Source: Lactifluus volemus (lineage: Eukaryota > Basidiomycota > Agaricomycetes > Russulales > Russulaceae). From it: a DNA stretch of 64,000 nucleotides. The translations under genes and the position numbers were made by a program. The notes under the pieces were generated by a model that ran no database searches, was not told where the DNA came from, and was given only the letters and a program-made list of their open reading frames with translations. Below are positions 38,354 to 51,527 of this stretch, piece by piece; within the stretch, counting starts at the first letter, position 1; every line of letters begins with the position of its first letter. Where the stretch lies: positions 1,054,001-1,118,000 of the forward strand of contig WTXI01000001.1 of the NCBI GenBank assembly GCA_022376515.1. The letters run 5' to 3'.

Positions 38354-39355
38354 ATGCAACTTTTCACCGCTCTGCTCGCCGTCGCAGCCATCGCTGCTTC
38401 GGTCCTCGCTAAACCTCTCACCTGTAAACCTCACAAGTCCTCAAGTCCTGAGGCTTATTCGAGTCCTGCGGATCCTTCAAGTCCTACGGCTCCTGCGACT
38501 TATTCGAGTCCTGCGGGCCCTGACCCTTCGAGTCCTGCGGCTCCTGCTGCTTATTCGAGTCCTGCAGAGCCCGATTCTTCAAGTCCTGCGGCTCCTGCCG
38601 TTTCAAGTCCTGCTGTTCGTGTCGCTCATTCACATCATCATGATGATGCCCCTTCTTCAAGTTCTGGGGATCCTGGGGATCCTGGGGATTCTGCCCCTTC
38701 TTCAACTCCTGGGGATTCTGTCCCCTCTTCAACATCTGGGGATTCTGCCCCCTCTTCAACTCCTGGGGATTCTGCCCCTTCTTCAAGTCCTACGGCTCCT
38801 GCCCATTCGTCTGGATGCGTTGATAACTTCCACTGTGGAGAACAAGATGGCGACGGTGCGTTCACAGCGCTCAGATAAATTTCCGGTCACATTTGATTCC
38901 AACAAGAGCCGCTCTCATATAGGCACTTTTTACGGAACCGGTCTCGGCGCGTGTGGTGTAACGAATTCGGACACAGACCTCATCGTGGCCGTGGCCCACG
39001 AGCTTTTCGACACGTACCCGTGAGTTTCCCTGGAGTCTGGCCTAGGCTTTGCCGTTTCACCTTCAGGCTAACGCCGTTCATCGTAGGGGTTACACCGGCG
39101 CTAATCCCAACTTCAACCCTATCTGTGGCAAAATGATCCAAGCATCCTGCAAGTCTTCTAAGTTTCGTCTGTATTCCACGTGCCGCTAACATCCCTTCAA
39201 AAACAGACCAGGGGAACACCGTGCTCGTCAATGTTACTGATCGATGCGGGGGATGCGAGAATCCGGAATCTCTGGACTTCTCCCCTCGTGCGTTCAAGCA
39301 ACTTGCCGATCCGTCGGTCGGTCGTATTCAACACATGAAGTGGCACTGGGCTTGA
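38354..39355 (+). CDS. secreted expansin-like protein with Ser/Pro repeats and RlpA-type barrel
   Basis: The start MQLFTALLAVAAIAASVLAK at 38354 is a signal peptide. A low-complexity linker follows with two repeat types: SSPAxPxxSSPAAPAAY-like units (about 38430-38620) and GDSAPSSTP-like units (about 38660-38800). The C-terminal domain is a double-psi beta-barrel of the expansin/RlpA class: GTFYGTGLGACGVTNSDTDL, IVAVAHELFDTYP, NPICGKMIQ, VNVTDRCGGCENPESLDFSP, AFKQLADPSVGRIQHMKWHW, ending at 39355. Such single-domain fungal proteins loosen or bind cell-wall polymers; enzymatic activity is usually absent. Introns are at about 38857-38920, 39020-39087 and 39151-39208; the last begins GCAAGT (GC-AG type). 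The linker is probably O-glycosylated. Intact. Confidence 0.88.
38430..38805 (+). repeat. coding tandem repeats in expansin-like linker
   Basis: Two blocks of imperfect short repeats encode Ser/Pro/Ala-rich and Gly-Asp-Ser-rich units. The second block repeats an 18-27 base unit around TCCTGGGGATTCTGCC about six times (38666-38790). Confidence 0.75.
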
Positions 39356-39766
39356 ACAGGCCCCACGACCATACAGCATGGATCAGACAACAATTCCGAC
39401 TAACAATACTAACCTTAGTGATTGACGTGTCATCAATACCCTCGGCGCTGAGCGCTCTCTTCTATTCATTCGCTCATGAGTAAATAGAATGACATCGATT
39501 CGTTACTAGCCGATAGCGTGTCTACTTTGTTCAACCGATATATTTTTTGAATTTCGATGCTATACACTGTATCTATTCATTAAGAGGATGTCGTCACTCG
39601 TGAGAAGTATCCAGAGCGCATTGACATGACTACCATCACAATAACAGAGCAAGATAGCATAATTCAACAAAAAGAATTGAAGAGGTATAATGATGCGAAA
39701 GGAAAGCTATAAAGTAGTAGAAATATGTAGGATCCGTGTGTACTCTAATATAAGTGATGTGTGCAA

Positions 39767-42593
39767 TCATACTTTGGCAATCAACCTGCGCGTTTCCTGT
39801 GGAGTGAATCGTAGGATGGTGGACAACACGCGAACCAGATTCGGCTTCATGAAATTTATCAAAACGGGTCATATAACAAAAACACAGCCGAAAGAGGACG
39901 TACCCTCATCTCCTTGTGTTCGAGAAATTGAAGAATGACGTTTCTTAAATATTCGAGATTTATGTCCTCATCGCTGCTAGCCGTGACGGGTGACTCTGGT
40001 CGTGAAGTACTGGCTGGTTGAGAAGGTGCTGACGTAGGGGAGAGATTAACGTCCGAGGTATTAGGGGAGCTCCAGTAGCCTACGCCAGGACCTCGCTGAC
40101 GATCTAACAATGCAGCTGAGGATTGTACTTTACGCAGTTCCTCGCGCAGTGTCTGTCGTGTCTTACATAAGTGATGTATTCGATAGCTAAGAAATAATAT
40201 CTCGCCTTGTTATGTGTCCTGGCTTGAAGTTCCTTGACTTTCGTCTCCTCTAGCTGTTGATCCAAGGCTGAGATCTTTTTGACTTGCTCGAAAAGCTGCT
40301 GCCTTGTAGCCTCCTACAAGTTCCAGTGTTTGAGCAGTGTGATCTGGATGAAAACAGGTATACCACCTCGTCGCGAGTCAAGCGCTCAATTTGTCGTCCA
40401 AGTTGAGAGACGTCAAAATCATGCGCGCGCGCTGCCAATTGAAGCCTTTCCACCTCTGCTTGCAGTTCCCGTGTGCGATCGTCGTCGTCCTGCCGGCTTT
40501 GGGAAGCCGTATCGACCATGGCCTTCCATCTCTGGGCTTCTTGCACTTTGGCTTCGACTTTTCGTGTCCATTCAAGCTCCACTTCCACCCGCTCAGCTTC
40601 CATAGCCGCAAGCTTCTGCCTCAAAACAGATAGTTTGGTTTCGTGCCTAGACTCTGCCGTAGCGAGGAGCTTCGCCACTTCTTCGGGGGATATAGAAGGA
40701 TCCGAGACACCAACCCGCTGTTCCTCGCGGGTGTCGCTCAATTCTTCGTTGAGAAGGGCAATGCGGTCATCCTTCTCTCGAACTTGATATTGAAGCTCGG
40801 TGTTCTGGCTCTGGAGAACTTCAAGCAAGGACTGTGCAGATTCGACTTCGGCTTGTCGCATCTGAAGTTGGTCGAACAAACTGTCCTTTTCTGCAGATAA
40901 TGACTGGATGGATCGCTCGAGGCGACCAATTTGGGCATCTTTTAGGCCTATAGCCTGCTCTTGGCTTGACTGAATCGCTTGTTAGCATGAAAAGTATAGT
41001 CATGGACAAAACACAAACTTTGGCCGCAACGGTTTCAAGCTCGAACTGGCTTCGCAGAGCAGAAAGTTCCCTCTCACTCCGCTGCCTGGACGCCGTTAAA
41101 TCCTTCTCAAATTGAGCCCTAAGATCGGCAAGAGATACTTCCTTCTCAACCTTGAGCCTGTTAAGCTCGCCTTGTAGTTTTTCGCGGTCAAGTTGTTCTT
41201 TGTCGTGCTCTATTCGTTGTCTATCCTTCAAAGAGGCCAACTCTTTGACAGCATCCTCGCGCTCTTTCTCAGCTTTCACCAACTTTTGCCGGACAGTCTT
41301 CAGTAGGCTTACAGCCTTGCTGCGCTTTTCTTCTTCGTCTTTCGCGAGGCCGCCAAGTCTTTCAGCTTCAGTGCGCAGCTGGTCCATTTCACTCTTCTGC
41401 TTCACGACGTCTGCCTCTAGCCGAGAATTGGAGCTCCGAGTCGCTTTCAAAAGGGCTTCATTCTGTTGTACTTGATTACGCAGCTGGTCCACAAGTTCAA
41501 TCTGAGACCTAGACTCCAGGCGGTGAGTTTCGCGTAATTCCTCGATCCGATCATCTTGGCCTATTTGGGCTTCAGCAACATGATAGCAAAGAGGAAAGGC
41601 CGTCCATACGGGTAAGTTTTCCTGTCAAACGCGTGATTTCATCCTGCAATGTCTGGTTCACGTGAGCTAAATAAATTGTGATACTAGCGTGTATAGTGTC
41701 ACCTCGGCTTTGATCTGAGAATTCTGTAGATAGTCGCGCAATCCTTGAGCGTCTTGAGAGCCTTGAGCAGGTGTCAATTCTTGGACAACTTTATCTGCAG
41801 CCAATTTCTCGGCTTGCAACCTCGCGAATGATGCAGAAACATCTAGTCGGAATGAGGGACGGGTGGAGAAAAAGGGAGTAGTGACGACTCACCAACAAAC
41901 CGCTGTTCCATCACCCTTAAACGTTCTTGAAGAGCTTCGACATTGGTGGAAGAATGCTCAGATTGAGATTCCTCGACGGGAATAGAGCCTACATCCGATT
42001 CGTGTCGTTCTGTCTCCACGGCAGGAACGGTGTCCACCGAGTCACGAGGAGCCTCGGAAATGATGGTCTGAGGGACCGCGTCGTTCACTTCAGCGCCTTC
42101 CTCTGAAGCCGCGGACCTGAGGTCCAACACTTGTGGTGATATCGGAATGTCCGCTGCGGGGGAGTTTTGCAAAAAATGTTGGTTAACAAGCTCCAGCCCA
42201 ATATCGACAGTAGAATCGGGCTCTGCGGAGACCGAATTATCTGAACCATCAGGGAGGATTGTAGATAACGGATGAGGCGGAGGGAGAGAGGTGTCCAAAG
42301 AATGGTCATGGTCATGGTCATTCGGGGGAGGGGATATAGGTAACGGTATGGATGTTGGTGACATGGATGGTCGGACACAAACTGAGGAGCAGGGGAAACA
42401 CGGGACGAAGCGGTCGGCGTACTGGGATTGGACTCGTCGCCAATGGTGAAGGTTGCACGGAGCCTATCCTCGAGCTTAGCTTTGAGAGGTCGTTCTGTTA
42501 ACGGCCTTGAAGATGGGCGGGTGGGTGGAGGAGAGTTCTGTATACGCGGGGCTGGGCAAGACCTTCGACGGCATTTCTGAATTGCGAAAACAT
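39767..42593 (-). CDS. GRIP-domain golgin (Imh1-like)
   Basis: GRIP golgins are long coiled-coil tethers that bind Arl1-GTP on trans-Golgi membranes and capture endosome-derived vesicles. The start MFSQFRNAVEGLAQP at 42593 is followed by a Ser/Pro-rich region (KLEDRLRATFTIGDES). A long coiled coil runs from about 41950 to 40100 (SKAVSLLKTVRQKLVKAEKE, LRAQFEKDLTASRQRSEREL, SLFDQLQMRQAEVESAQSLL and similar). The C-terminal GRIP domain is NLEYLRNVILQFLEHKEM then RVLSTILRFTPQETRRL, with its conserved Tyr, ending at 39767. There are about six short introns. Two one-base losses appear in the N-terminal region (G run near 42548-42551 and near 42365-42370). About 830 residues. Confidence 0.88.
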
Positions 42594-42660
42594 TTGTTGG
42601 CGGGGTAAAGGTACTCTACTCTACTTTGAGACGGAGGACAAAGGTGAATTATGTAATCGT

Positions 42661-43717
42661 TCAACCCGACTCGACTTCCGATTCGACATCCTTCCCTTTA
42701 CCATTCGTCAAAACAGGTCCAAGTGATTCCAGATTGGTGGATGAACCCGACAACTGCCACGAGGGAATCGACGGTCGTGGTGGGATTGTAGGTAAAGGTG
42801 GGCGGGTGTGGATGTACCTGGTGTACGACTTAACAATAACGTCTTGAGAGATTTGAGTCCTGTTGCAGCTCTCCTAATGACTGTGTCTGAGCTTCCTTGT
42901 TCTTTTCAATCATCTGGACAGTGACCGTCTCAACACGAGGCCAAAAAAAATGAGATAAAGTATCACCTTTGGAATCATCTCTCTGATGTTGTTCACCTCT
43001 TCTCTTATCTCACGCATCTCATCCCGCGCTCTTGCTTCCCCTTCTCTCATTTGTTGCACTGCCCCCTCAACATCCGCGGTAGCTTTGTCAACCTTTTCTT
43101 GCTGACTTTCGACGGCGGTTTTGATGGCCGACGTTTCAGCAGAGATCTCCTTGAGAAGCGCTTCCGCGGCATCGAACTGAGCAGTCAACGCATCCCGGTC
43201 TTCCTGATAAGCAGTGGAGGATGGTGGTTGAAGATGGGGGAACAAGTACTTCTGATCACGTGGATGATATCAGTGTTGAGAGAGATTTCGTCGGAAAACA
43301 CGTACTCTTGCAAGAACGATTGCACCGTAAGCTAAAGAGCCGGAGACCACAGCGGTGATCTATCATGGTATCATGAGTTTTTCAAGGAAACAGTGACGCG
43401 TCTGTAGCTCTCACAAAGTAGTCCCGCCAGTCCCATGGAGGATGCTGCTGAGGAATGTAGGGGAGAGGACCATACACGGGACCAAACGATGGCTGAAGGT
43501 GGGATGAATGTAGGCCAGAGTTATTGGCTTGTCTCATAGCATCCTCAATCTCAGGTCCGGTGAGACCTTTGGCCTCAAGAAATTGGACGCGTTGGGCCAA
43601 TGAGGAAGTTGGGTCTACACAAAATGTTGAGATGGTTCCAATGAGGGACGATGAAAAGACCTTGGGATCTGTAAGGAATGAGACGGCATTTCTTATGAGC
43701 TCTTGTCTATCTGACAT
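42661..43717 (-). CDS. PEX14: peroxin 14 (peroxisomal docking protein)
   Basis: Pex14 sits in the peroxisomal membrane and docks the import receptors Pex5 and Pex7. The start MSDRQELIRNAVSFLTDPK at 43717 opens the conserved receptor-binding helices (SLAQRVQFLEAKGLTG,PEIEDAMRQA). A proline/tyrosine region, a single membrane span (ITAVVSGSLAYGAIVLAR) and a coiled coil (DALTAQFDAAEALLKEISAE, GEARARDEMREIREEVNNI) follow. The tail PSIPSWQLSGSSTNLESLG is readable downstream. Two frame breaks occur late, near 42858 (after GELQQ) and near 42800, each fitting one lost base. The first 'intron' (about 43625-43670) may be retained in frame or may also contain an indel. The gene is separated by only 61 bp from TUFM. 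Confidence 0.9.
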
Positions 43718-43778
43718 GACAGTGTAAGGTAAGGTAACCCTAACCAGTTTTTGCTCTCGTTCCTCTCACTTTCTGTTC
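43718..43778. promoter_or_regulatory. 61-bp divergent interval between PEX14 and TUFM
   Basis: The two start codons face away from each other with only 61 bp between them. A shared core promoter, with transcription starting inside or across this interval, is likely. No motif was identified. Confidence 0.45.
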
Positions 43779-45843
43779 ATGTTGCGCATACAACTGGCTT
43801 CGTTCAAGGCCGGTGCTCGTAGACCTCGTACTTCTATCCCTCTTTTTCTCATCCGTCCATTTCACTTACAGCTTTTTCACAACAGTCTGCTCACGCTCCT
43901 TCTCTCTTTCACACCAGCTTGTTCCCCATCCCCGTTCTCTCTTCGTCTCTCCCCTTCCCTCCAGACCCCGGGTTTTCTTTGGTGCGTGCTCTCTTGTGGC
44001 CCTTGGCACCCCTGCTAAAAATCTGGGCAGTTCCATCAAGAGGGTATGCTGAGGCATCCAATGTCAAATTCTCTCGTGCAAAACCTCACATGAACATAGG
44101 AACCATAGGTAATTTATCCTTTCTCACCTTTTTACCGCCACCGACCCCCTCGCAAACTAAGGTCATGTCGACCATGGCAAGACGACCCTGACAGCTGCCA
44201 TCACCAAGGTTCTTTCCACTCGGGGTGGTGCCAAATTTACAAACTATGCAGAGATTGACAAGGCCCCCGAAGAGAAGGCACGAGGTATCACGATCAACTC
44301 TGCTCATGTCGAATATGAAACCGACTCTCGTCACTATGGTCATATTGACTGCCCGGCCATGCGGATTGCAAGTCTACTTTCGTTTTTCATATTTTCCTAA
44401 ACCAGTTCTAAATACACGTCAACTAGACATAAAGAATATGATCACCGGCGCAGCGCAAATGGATGGTGCCATTATAGTCGTATCAGCCACAGATGGACAG
44501 ATGCCCCAGACACGTGAACATTTACTCCTTGCGCGTCAAGTCGGCATCAAACGACTGGTTGTCTTCATTAACAAAGTGGACCAAATATCTGATCCGGAGA
44601 TGTTGGAACTCGTAGATATGGAGATGCGAGACCTCCTCTCGACGTATAATTTCGACGGCGACAACACACCCATTGTCATGGGTTCTGCTCTAGCTGCACT
44701 TGAAGGTCGTGACCATGAATTCGGTGAACAGAAAATCATCGAGTTGATCAAAGCTTGCGATGAGTGGTTGGAGCTACCAGCTCGTGAGTATTCCTAGCTC
44801 CAAAGCACGCAGTACCGTTTCATCTGGTGCAGGTGATTTGGAGAAGCCTTTCCTCATGCCAGTCGAAGGCAAGTTTTCCATAGTGCACCTCCCGACTGTT
44901 CTCACCGAGGTCTCTAGACGTCTTTTCAATCTCTGGTCGCGGTACTGTTGCTACTGGTCGCGTTGAGCGTGGCATCGCTACTAAAGGTGTTGAGGTCGAG
45001 GTCGTCGGCCTCGGAGCGCACTTCAAAACTACGCTGACCGGTATTGGTGAGGAAAATCATATAGTAGTTGCCGAATTATAAGCTGATCGTGATTAGAGAT
45101 GTTTCACAAGGAGTTGGATCGGGTGTGTACGCGTCGACTCTCATTAATTCATACTAAATATGCACTGCAGGGTGAGGCTGGTGACAACATGGGGGCACTT
45201 CTTCGCGGTGTCAAACGTGAACAAATGAAACGTGGGCAGGTCATCATTGCTCCAGGTTCCATGAAGCCCATTACGAAGTTCCAAGCCCAAATTTATGTGA
45301 GTATTGACATCGTGAGCTCGTCTGTACATCTGAACTTATAGACCTTACAGGTTCTAACAAAAGATGAAGGCATGCTTTGTGGTTTGTTTATGTTGAACAG
45401 CCTTGCTCATAGCCGGATTGTATAAAGGTGGCCGCTTCAGTCCTTTTGTGAGCAACTACCGGCCACAATTATTTCTACGCACCGCCGACGTTACGGCTGC
45501 GCTGACCTGGCCTGAGGGAACCCCTGATGCCGCCGAAAAGATGGTACATCAGTTCATTATTCCCCGCCGATTTAGAGCCAAGTTTTCTAAATTTTGCACT
45601 AGGTAATGCCTGGTGACAACGTCGAGATGGTCTGCTCCCTCGTCCACGATGTCGCAGCTGAGGTTGGTTCCCGGTGAGTAGAGCAGCTCTTCGTACGTCT
45701 AGTCTGCTTCTCACAAACAAATGGCAGCTTCACCCTACGGGAAGGCGGAAAAACTAGTAAGTTCCTTGTTGAAACCGTGTGAACATATCTGACGATCTTT
45801 CCCGGTAGTTGGGACTGGTATCGTCACTAAAATCGTTACGTGA
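43779..45843 (+). CDS. TUF1: mitochondrial elongation factor Tu
   Basis: EF-Tu brings aminoacyl-tRNA to the mitochondrial ribosome using GTP. The start [11 protein letters not shown] at 43779 and [20 protein letters not shown] give the targeting peptide and mature start. The GTPase motifs are G1 [18 protein letters not shown], switch region [19 protein letters not shown]3 (DCPGHADY, damaged), [21 protein letters not shown]4 NKVD and G5 GSALAALEG. Domains II and III include [67 protein letters not shown] and FTLREGGKT...[10 protein letters not shown]. There are about ten introns, and three of them start with GC, not GT (about 44370, 44870 and 45379). One G is missing at 44355-44356 inside the G3 motif, probably a sequence error. 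Confidence 0.93.
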
Positions 45844-46090
45844 AATGGGCCATACGCTTTATGCAAACGCCGAGGTTCACTGCGTATTATTATAGACCAA
45901 TCACCACTCATTCCTACCTAAAAATGCATGTCACTGTTGCGCATGTTGCTCACCCCTGTAGTATACGTCTAATTAGATCTAATGTGAGAGCCACTACGTG
46001 ATGTCCAAGGTACACCAAGTCGCGTGACCGCGCCAAACCAATATTGTAAGTCTCCGTCGCCAACTTGAACTTGAGTAGACTCGGCCAAGT

Positions 46091-46832
46091 ATGCACTCAC
46101 TGCGGTATGCCTCAAGCCTAGCCAGCGCTCTGCGTATCCAGCGTGCTTCATGCTCTGTTTCACGCCCTCTCATGCGCACTATCGTTAGTGAGTCTCTTTC
46201 CTACTTTTGATGTAAAATATTGGTTCACCCTGGTGCCAGCAAAGCGATTCACAACCGACCATGAATTGATCAAGTTTGACGACGAGAGTGGTATCGGGAC
46301 CGTGTCTATCACGGATTATGCCCAGAAGAGCCTCGGCGACGTCGTCTTTGTCGAGCTTCCCGAGGCAGGCGAGTCCATCAAGCAGGGCGGTGAGCAAACT
46401 TTTTTGGGGTTCAATCTCGTCCCTGAGATATCCTCAACGTTACACAGAGTCTGTTGGCGCCGTTGAGAGTGTTAAAGCGGCTTCGGATATTGTACGGACG
46501 TCCTCTTTTTTCGTGTCTTGGCTCAGTTTTTGTTGACCGCTTTTAGTTCGCCCCCGTTTCTGGCGAGGTTCTCACGATTAATGAAGAGCTGGGAGACCAA
46601 CCATCTCTCCTGAACAAGTCTCCCGAAGACAAAGGTACGCTTCTCCCACTTTTTTTCTCTGCATACTCACCGCTCACACTGCTATTAGGTTGGCTTTTCC
46701 AGCTCAAGCTGGCAGAACCCAAAGAGGTGAAGTTTATCCAATGTCTAATGGAAGTTGCGCACTGGCCTAACATGCTGATAGCTCGATGGTTTGTTGTCGG
46801 AGGATGACTACAAAACCCACTGCGAGTCGTGA
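46091..46832 (+). CDS. GCV3: glycine cleavage system H protein (mitochondrial)
   Basis: The H protein carries the aminomethyl group between P, T and L proteins on a lipoyl arm in the mitochondrial matrix. The start [20 protein letters not shown] at 46091 is a targeting peptide. The mature domain reads [40 protein letters not shown], then [15 protein letters not shown], where the lysine is the lipoylation site. [37 protein letters not shown] and the C-terminal DDYKTHCES end at 46832. Introns at about 46185-46250, 46390-46448, 46493-46545, 46636-46687 and 46731-46785 keep the frame. Intact. Confidence 0.95.
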
Positions 46833-47021
46833 TACCGGACCAGCCTCGGGTGCGGAATATTGGCGGCGATCTTGCCTTTTTTTAATAAATACAAAAGTTA
46901 TTCACACAAAACTCTAGAGTCAATATAGACAGGATTTTAAAGATTGTCTGTAGTGTACATTCCACGACTTGATACGTGGAGTCTAGAGGGAATAGATCTC
47001 ATCCAGAATGTGGAGGGGTGA

Positions 47022-47459
47022 TCACAATCGTGGTGACTCGTATTGAACCTTCTCTCCGCGTGCCTCCATTCTCGCTTTCGCCTCCTTCAATGCCCACCCC
47101 TGTATGCTAGGCTCCCGGCATCAATGATTTTGCTCTTTCATGAACAAAACTGAAGTGGAGCGCACCTGGTGTCTGGCTTGTAGTATAAGAGAAGTCCCGT
47201 TAATGCGAGGGTACCGTACATCCCAATATACCATATGTTCTCCCAGTCCTCTTTCACCCGCTTTTGTCCCGGAGGTGGGGGCTATCCTGGTCGTTAGTAG
47301 ACGGGAAGGAAAGCTAATGATGGTCGTCACCTTTTCTCCAAAGATATTACCACTAGGCTCATTGTAATGGGGTGCACCATGAGATGCAAAACGCTTTTGA
47401 GCCACCTGTCTTCCTGGTTGAATGCGCAATGAGCGCAGAGGAGTGGCTTTCGAAAGCAT
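47022..47459 (-). CDS. complex I accessory subunit (NDUFB11/ESSS type)
   Basis: This is a small single-span subunit of respiratory complex I in the mitochondrial inner membrane. The start MLSKATPLRSLRIQPGRQVA at 47459 is a basic targeting peptide. The mature sequence reads HGAPHYNEPSGNIFGEK, PPPPGQKRVKEDWENIWYIG, the hydrophobic span MYGTLALTGLLLYYKPDT, then a helix WALKEAKARMEARGEKVQYE, ending at 47022. Introns at about 47287-47330 and 47108-47166 join in frame. About 115 residues, intact. It lies tail-to-tail with GCSH. Confidence 0.88.
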
Positions 47460-47542
47460 ATGAATGAAACAGCAGTCGGCAATTGACGGACGGCCGAAGA
47501 GTTTGAGGATGGGCAAGGGAACAAATATGAACAAATAAATAT

Positions 47543-48572
47543 CTAGTCCGTGTCCGTGACACCCTTGGACATTATCCAATAATCTACCTCTTCGTCCTCG
47601 TCCACCCATTCATCTTCTGACTCCACGTTGAAGCTTTATGTACGATATAAATCAGCCTCGCCTCTCATGTGTACTCACGGGAAATAGTACAAACCCCATA
47701 GTCTGATAAAATAAGAATGCTGCTTGGTTCGCTGTGGAGGGACGCTTTCTGAGTACTAGGAATCGAGTATGACACGTACGTGTGAGTCACCTTTGAAGAC
47801 GGTAAGCATGACTTTCTGGATGTTCCATTTACGTGCGATGTCACATAGACATTGCATCAACACCTTTCCTATGCCTCCTCGTTGTACCGTTTGCGACACC
47901 TGGAGCTCGTAGCTTAATCAATGAGTGTAGTAGACTAGCCTGAAACTTGAAGGTCCATCCGTACCAATAGAGAACGCATTCGTCATCTTCCATATCAAAC
48001 CGGAACATTGAGTAAGCTCTGATGTCTAGCTCTCCACAAAGTGGGTCTAGGTTGTCTTGGGGTTGCGGACGTCTAAGCAGGACGAAGCGAGAATCGGGAT
48101 GGAAAAGCTCCTGCTTTTTCGATTGTGGATCCCATCCCATGGAGGACTTTGTATACCTGGAAGAAATATTTCTGTATGAGAGGTGTTGAAATTGAACCGT
48201 GGCCAAAGGCGATAGTACATATGTCGCATATTCTGCTCGAATATGTCCCAAATGCTCTGTTGATCTATATCTGAGAGTTCACGGGGGGCTGCAACCTGAA
48301 CAGAGTAACTATTTCAAAACTGACAAGTATGTTGCTGTCGTGTGATTTCCATGAGGATACGTACCTGGCGCCCTTGATTTCAAAAAGTTCGGCAAGGACA
48401 GAGGAAAGTTGATTTGTAGTGGCCTGAATTTATGGTGAGGTTTTTCATGACAAGAGCGATTTTGTGAAGCGTGCTCAACCTTGTTTGCTCTCCTGATGTG
48501 GCGGGACATTTCAGATGTCGACTCCGATGCGGTCACGGTGGCACAAAGCGTAAGCGAATCTGCGCGCGCCAT
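47543..48572 (-). CDS. histone-specific N-alpha-acetyltransferase (NatD/NAA40)
   Basis: NatD acetylates the N-terminal serine of histones H4 and H2A. The start MARADSLTLCATVTASESTS at 48572 is the first available. The family's features are readable: IWDIFEQNMRHMYTKSSMGW, ELFHPDSRFVLLRR, AYSMFRFDMEDDECVLYCYE, LQVSQTVQRGGIGKVLMQCL with the acetyl-CoA-binding R/QxxGxG/A loop, CDIARKWNIQKVMLTVFK, and NQAAFLFYQTMGFV. The acidic end contains VDEDEEVDYWIMSKG and stops at 47543. About seven short introns are needed; the last one (about 47640-47680) leaves the phase uncertain by one base. The gene is divergent from RIO2 with 89 bp between start codons. Confidence 0.85.
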
Positions 48573-48661
48573 TCGCGGAGCGCTTTCCGCGCTCGCCCTT
48601 TGAAGACTAGCCCCACTAGAGCAAAAGTTAAATTCAGAACCCCCGATCTTTTCACAAAACG
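48573..48661. promoter_or_regulatory. 89-bp divergent interval between NAA40 and RIO2
   Basis: The start codons are 89 bp apart and divergent, implying a shared promoter region. No motif was identified. Confidence 0.4.
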
Positions 48662-50527
<1,866 letters not shown>

Positions 50528-51527
50528 AACTTTGGCCACGGACGTATCAGGTTGCCGACCATGGAGACTCCACTACCGAGTTGTGACCCCCCCCATACAT
50601 GTAGCAATAACCAGTGAGATCGAACGTCTGATATGGCCAGCCCTCCGCGTGTAAAACTCCACTTTTCGGGCAAGAAATCTCTGCAGATCCCGTCCCACCT
50701 TGGCTCTCGTCCGACCCGTTTTTCCATAACTGGTGCATCTGAATTTCTCCACTGCGAAACAAGCGTTCGAATCGGCGCCTGGCCGAGCCAAATCGAGCAG
50801 AAACTGTACGAAGCAAACATCCGACGTTGATTAAATCTGGGATGATCTGCGACCCATCACTCTGCCCAGTCAGGTCTACTCACTACCCATTTGCGTCTCC
50901 CCCCCCCCCCTCTCCCCCTCAAGGTCACGGTGTCAGTGGTGAACTGTATGCGCGTTGTACTCAAGGGTTGTAACTCGCCTGCCAAGAGCAAACCAAAAAA
51001 AAGAGGCAGCGGTGGTGCAAGTGAATCCTCAAGCCAAAGGCACCCGTTACCGCATCCTGATCGGCAAGAAGCCACCTCAATTCCGGGAAATTGTAGTGTG
51101 GATGTAGTAAAATGCACAGTCGCATCGCTGATCATCAGTACCCGTGGAGCAGCGGCGGTCTCATCCGGATGGACCACTCTGGTCATATTACGGGTACAAG
51201 TAAGCGAACATTGGGAGTACATGGAGATGCAATGAGTTTACGTAGCCTCGTTAGCAATGACCATTCAATGGGAAAGTCACACGACTGACTCTTTCCCGTT
51301 TTCTGGGAGTAGTGGATGGATAAGGATGCGATAATAGTGTGAGGTCCGGGCGATCAAGATAAAAGCGAGAAAAAGACATCACGTATGAGCACTGTAAACC
51401 CGTGGACTCCGTCCCTTCCCTTGGCACGTCCTCAATGTCCAACCACGACAGACGGGGCTGGCGAGAAATGACATCAAGTTCGGAGCATGTCAGACCAACG
51501 AGAAAGTCCTTACCATGAGAGAGGGAA
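50528..51527. other. region with cryptic coding-like segments, no resolved gene
   Basis: A plus-strand frame at 50633-50830 (MASPPRVKLHFSGKKSLQIP...) and a second piece at about 51003-51110 (NPQAKGTRYRILIGKKPP..) read like protein but do not join by obvious splicing. A C run of twelve (about 50899-50910) lies between them. I cannot assign a family. The segment 51111-51527 shows nothing further. Confidence 0.3.

Noticed and set aside
38430..38805. CRISPR-like or mobile repeat array
   Set aside because: The repeats lie inside one coding frame, have no spacers and encode a Ser/Pro linker.
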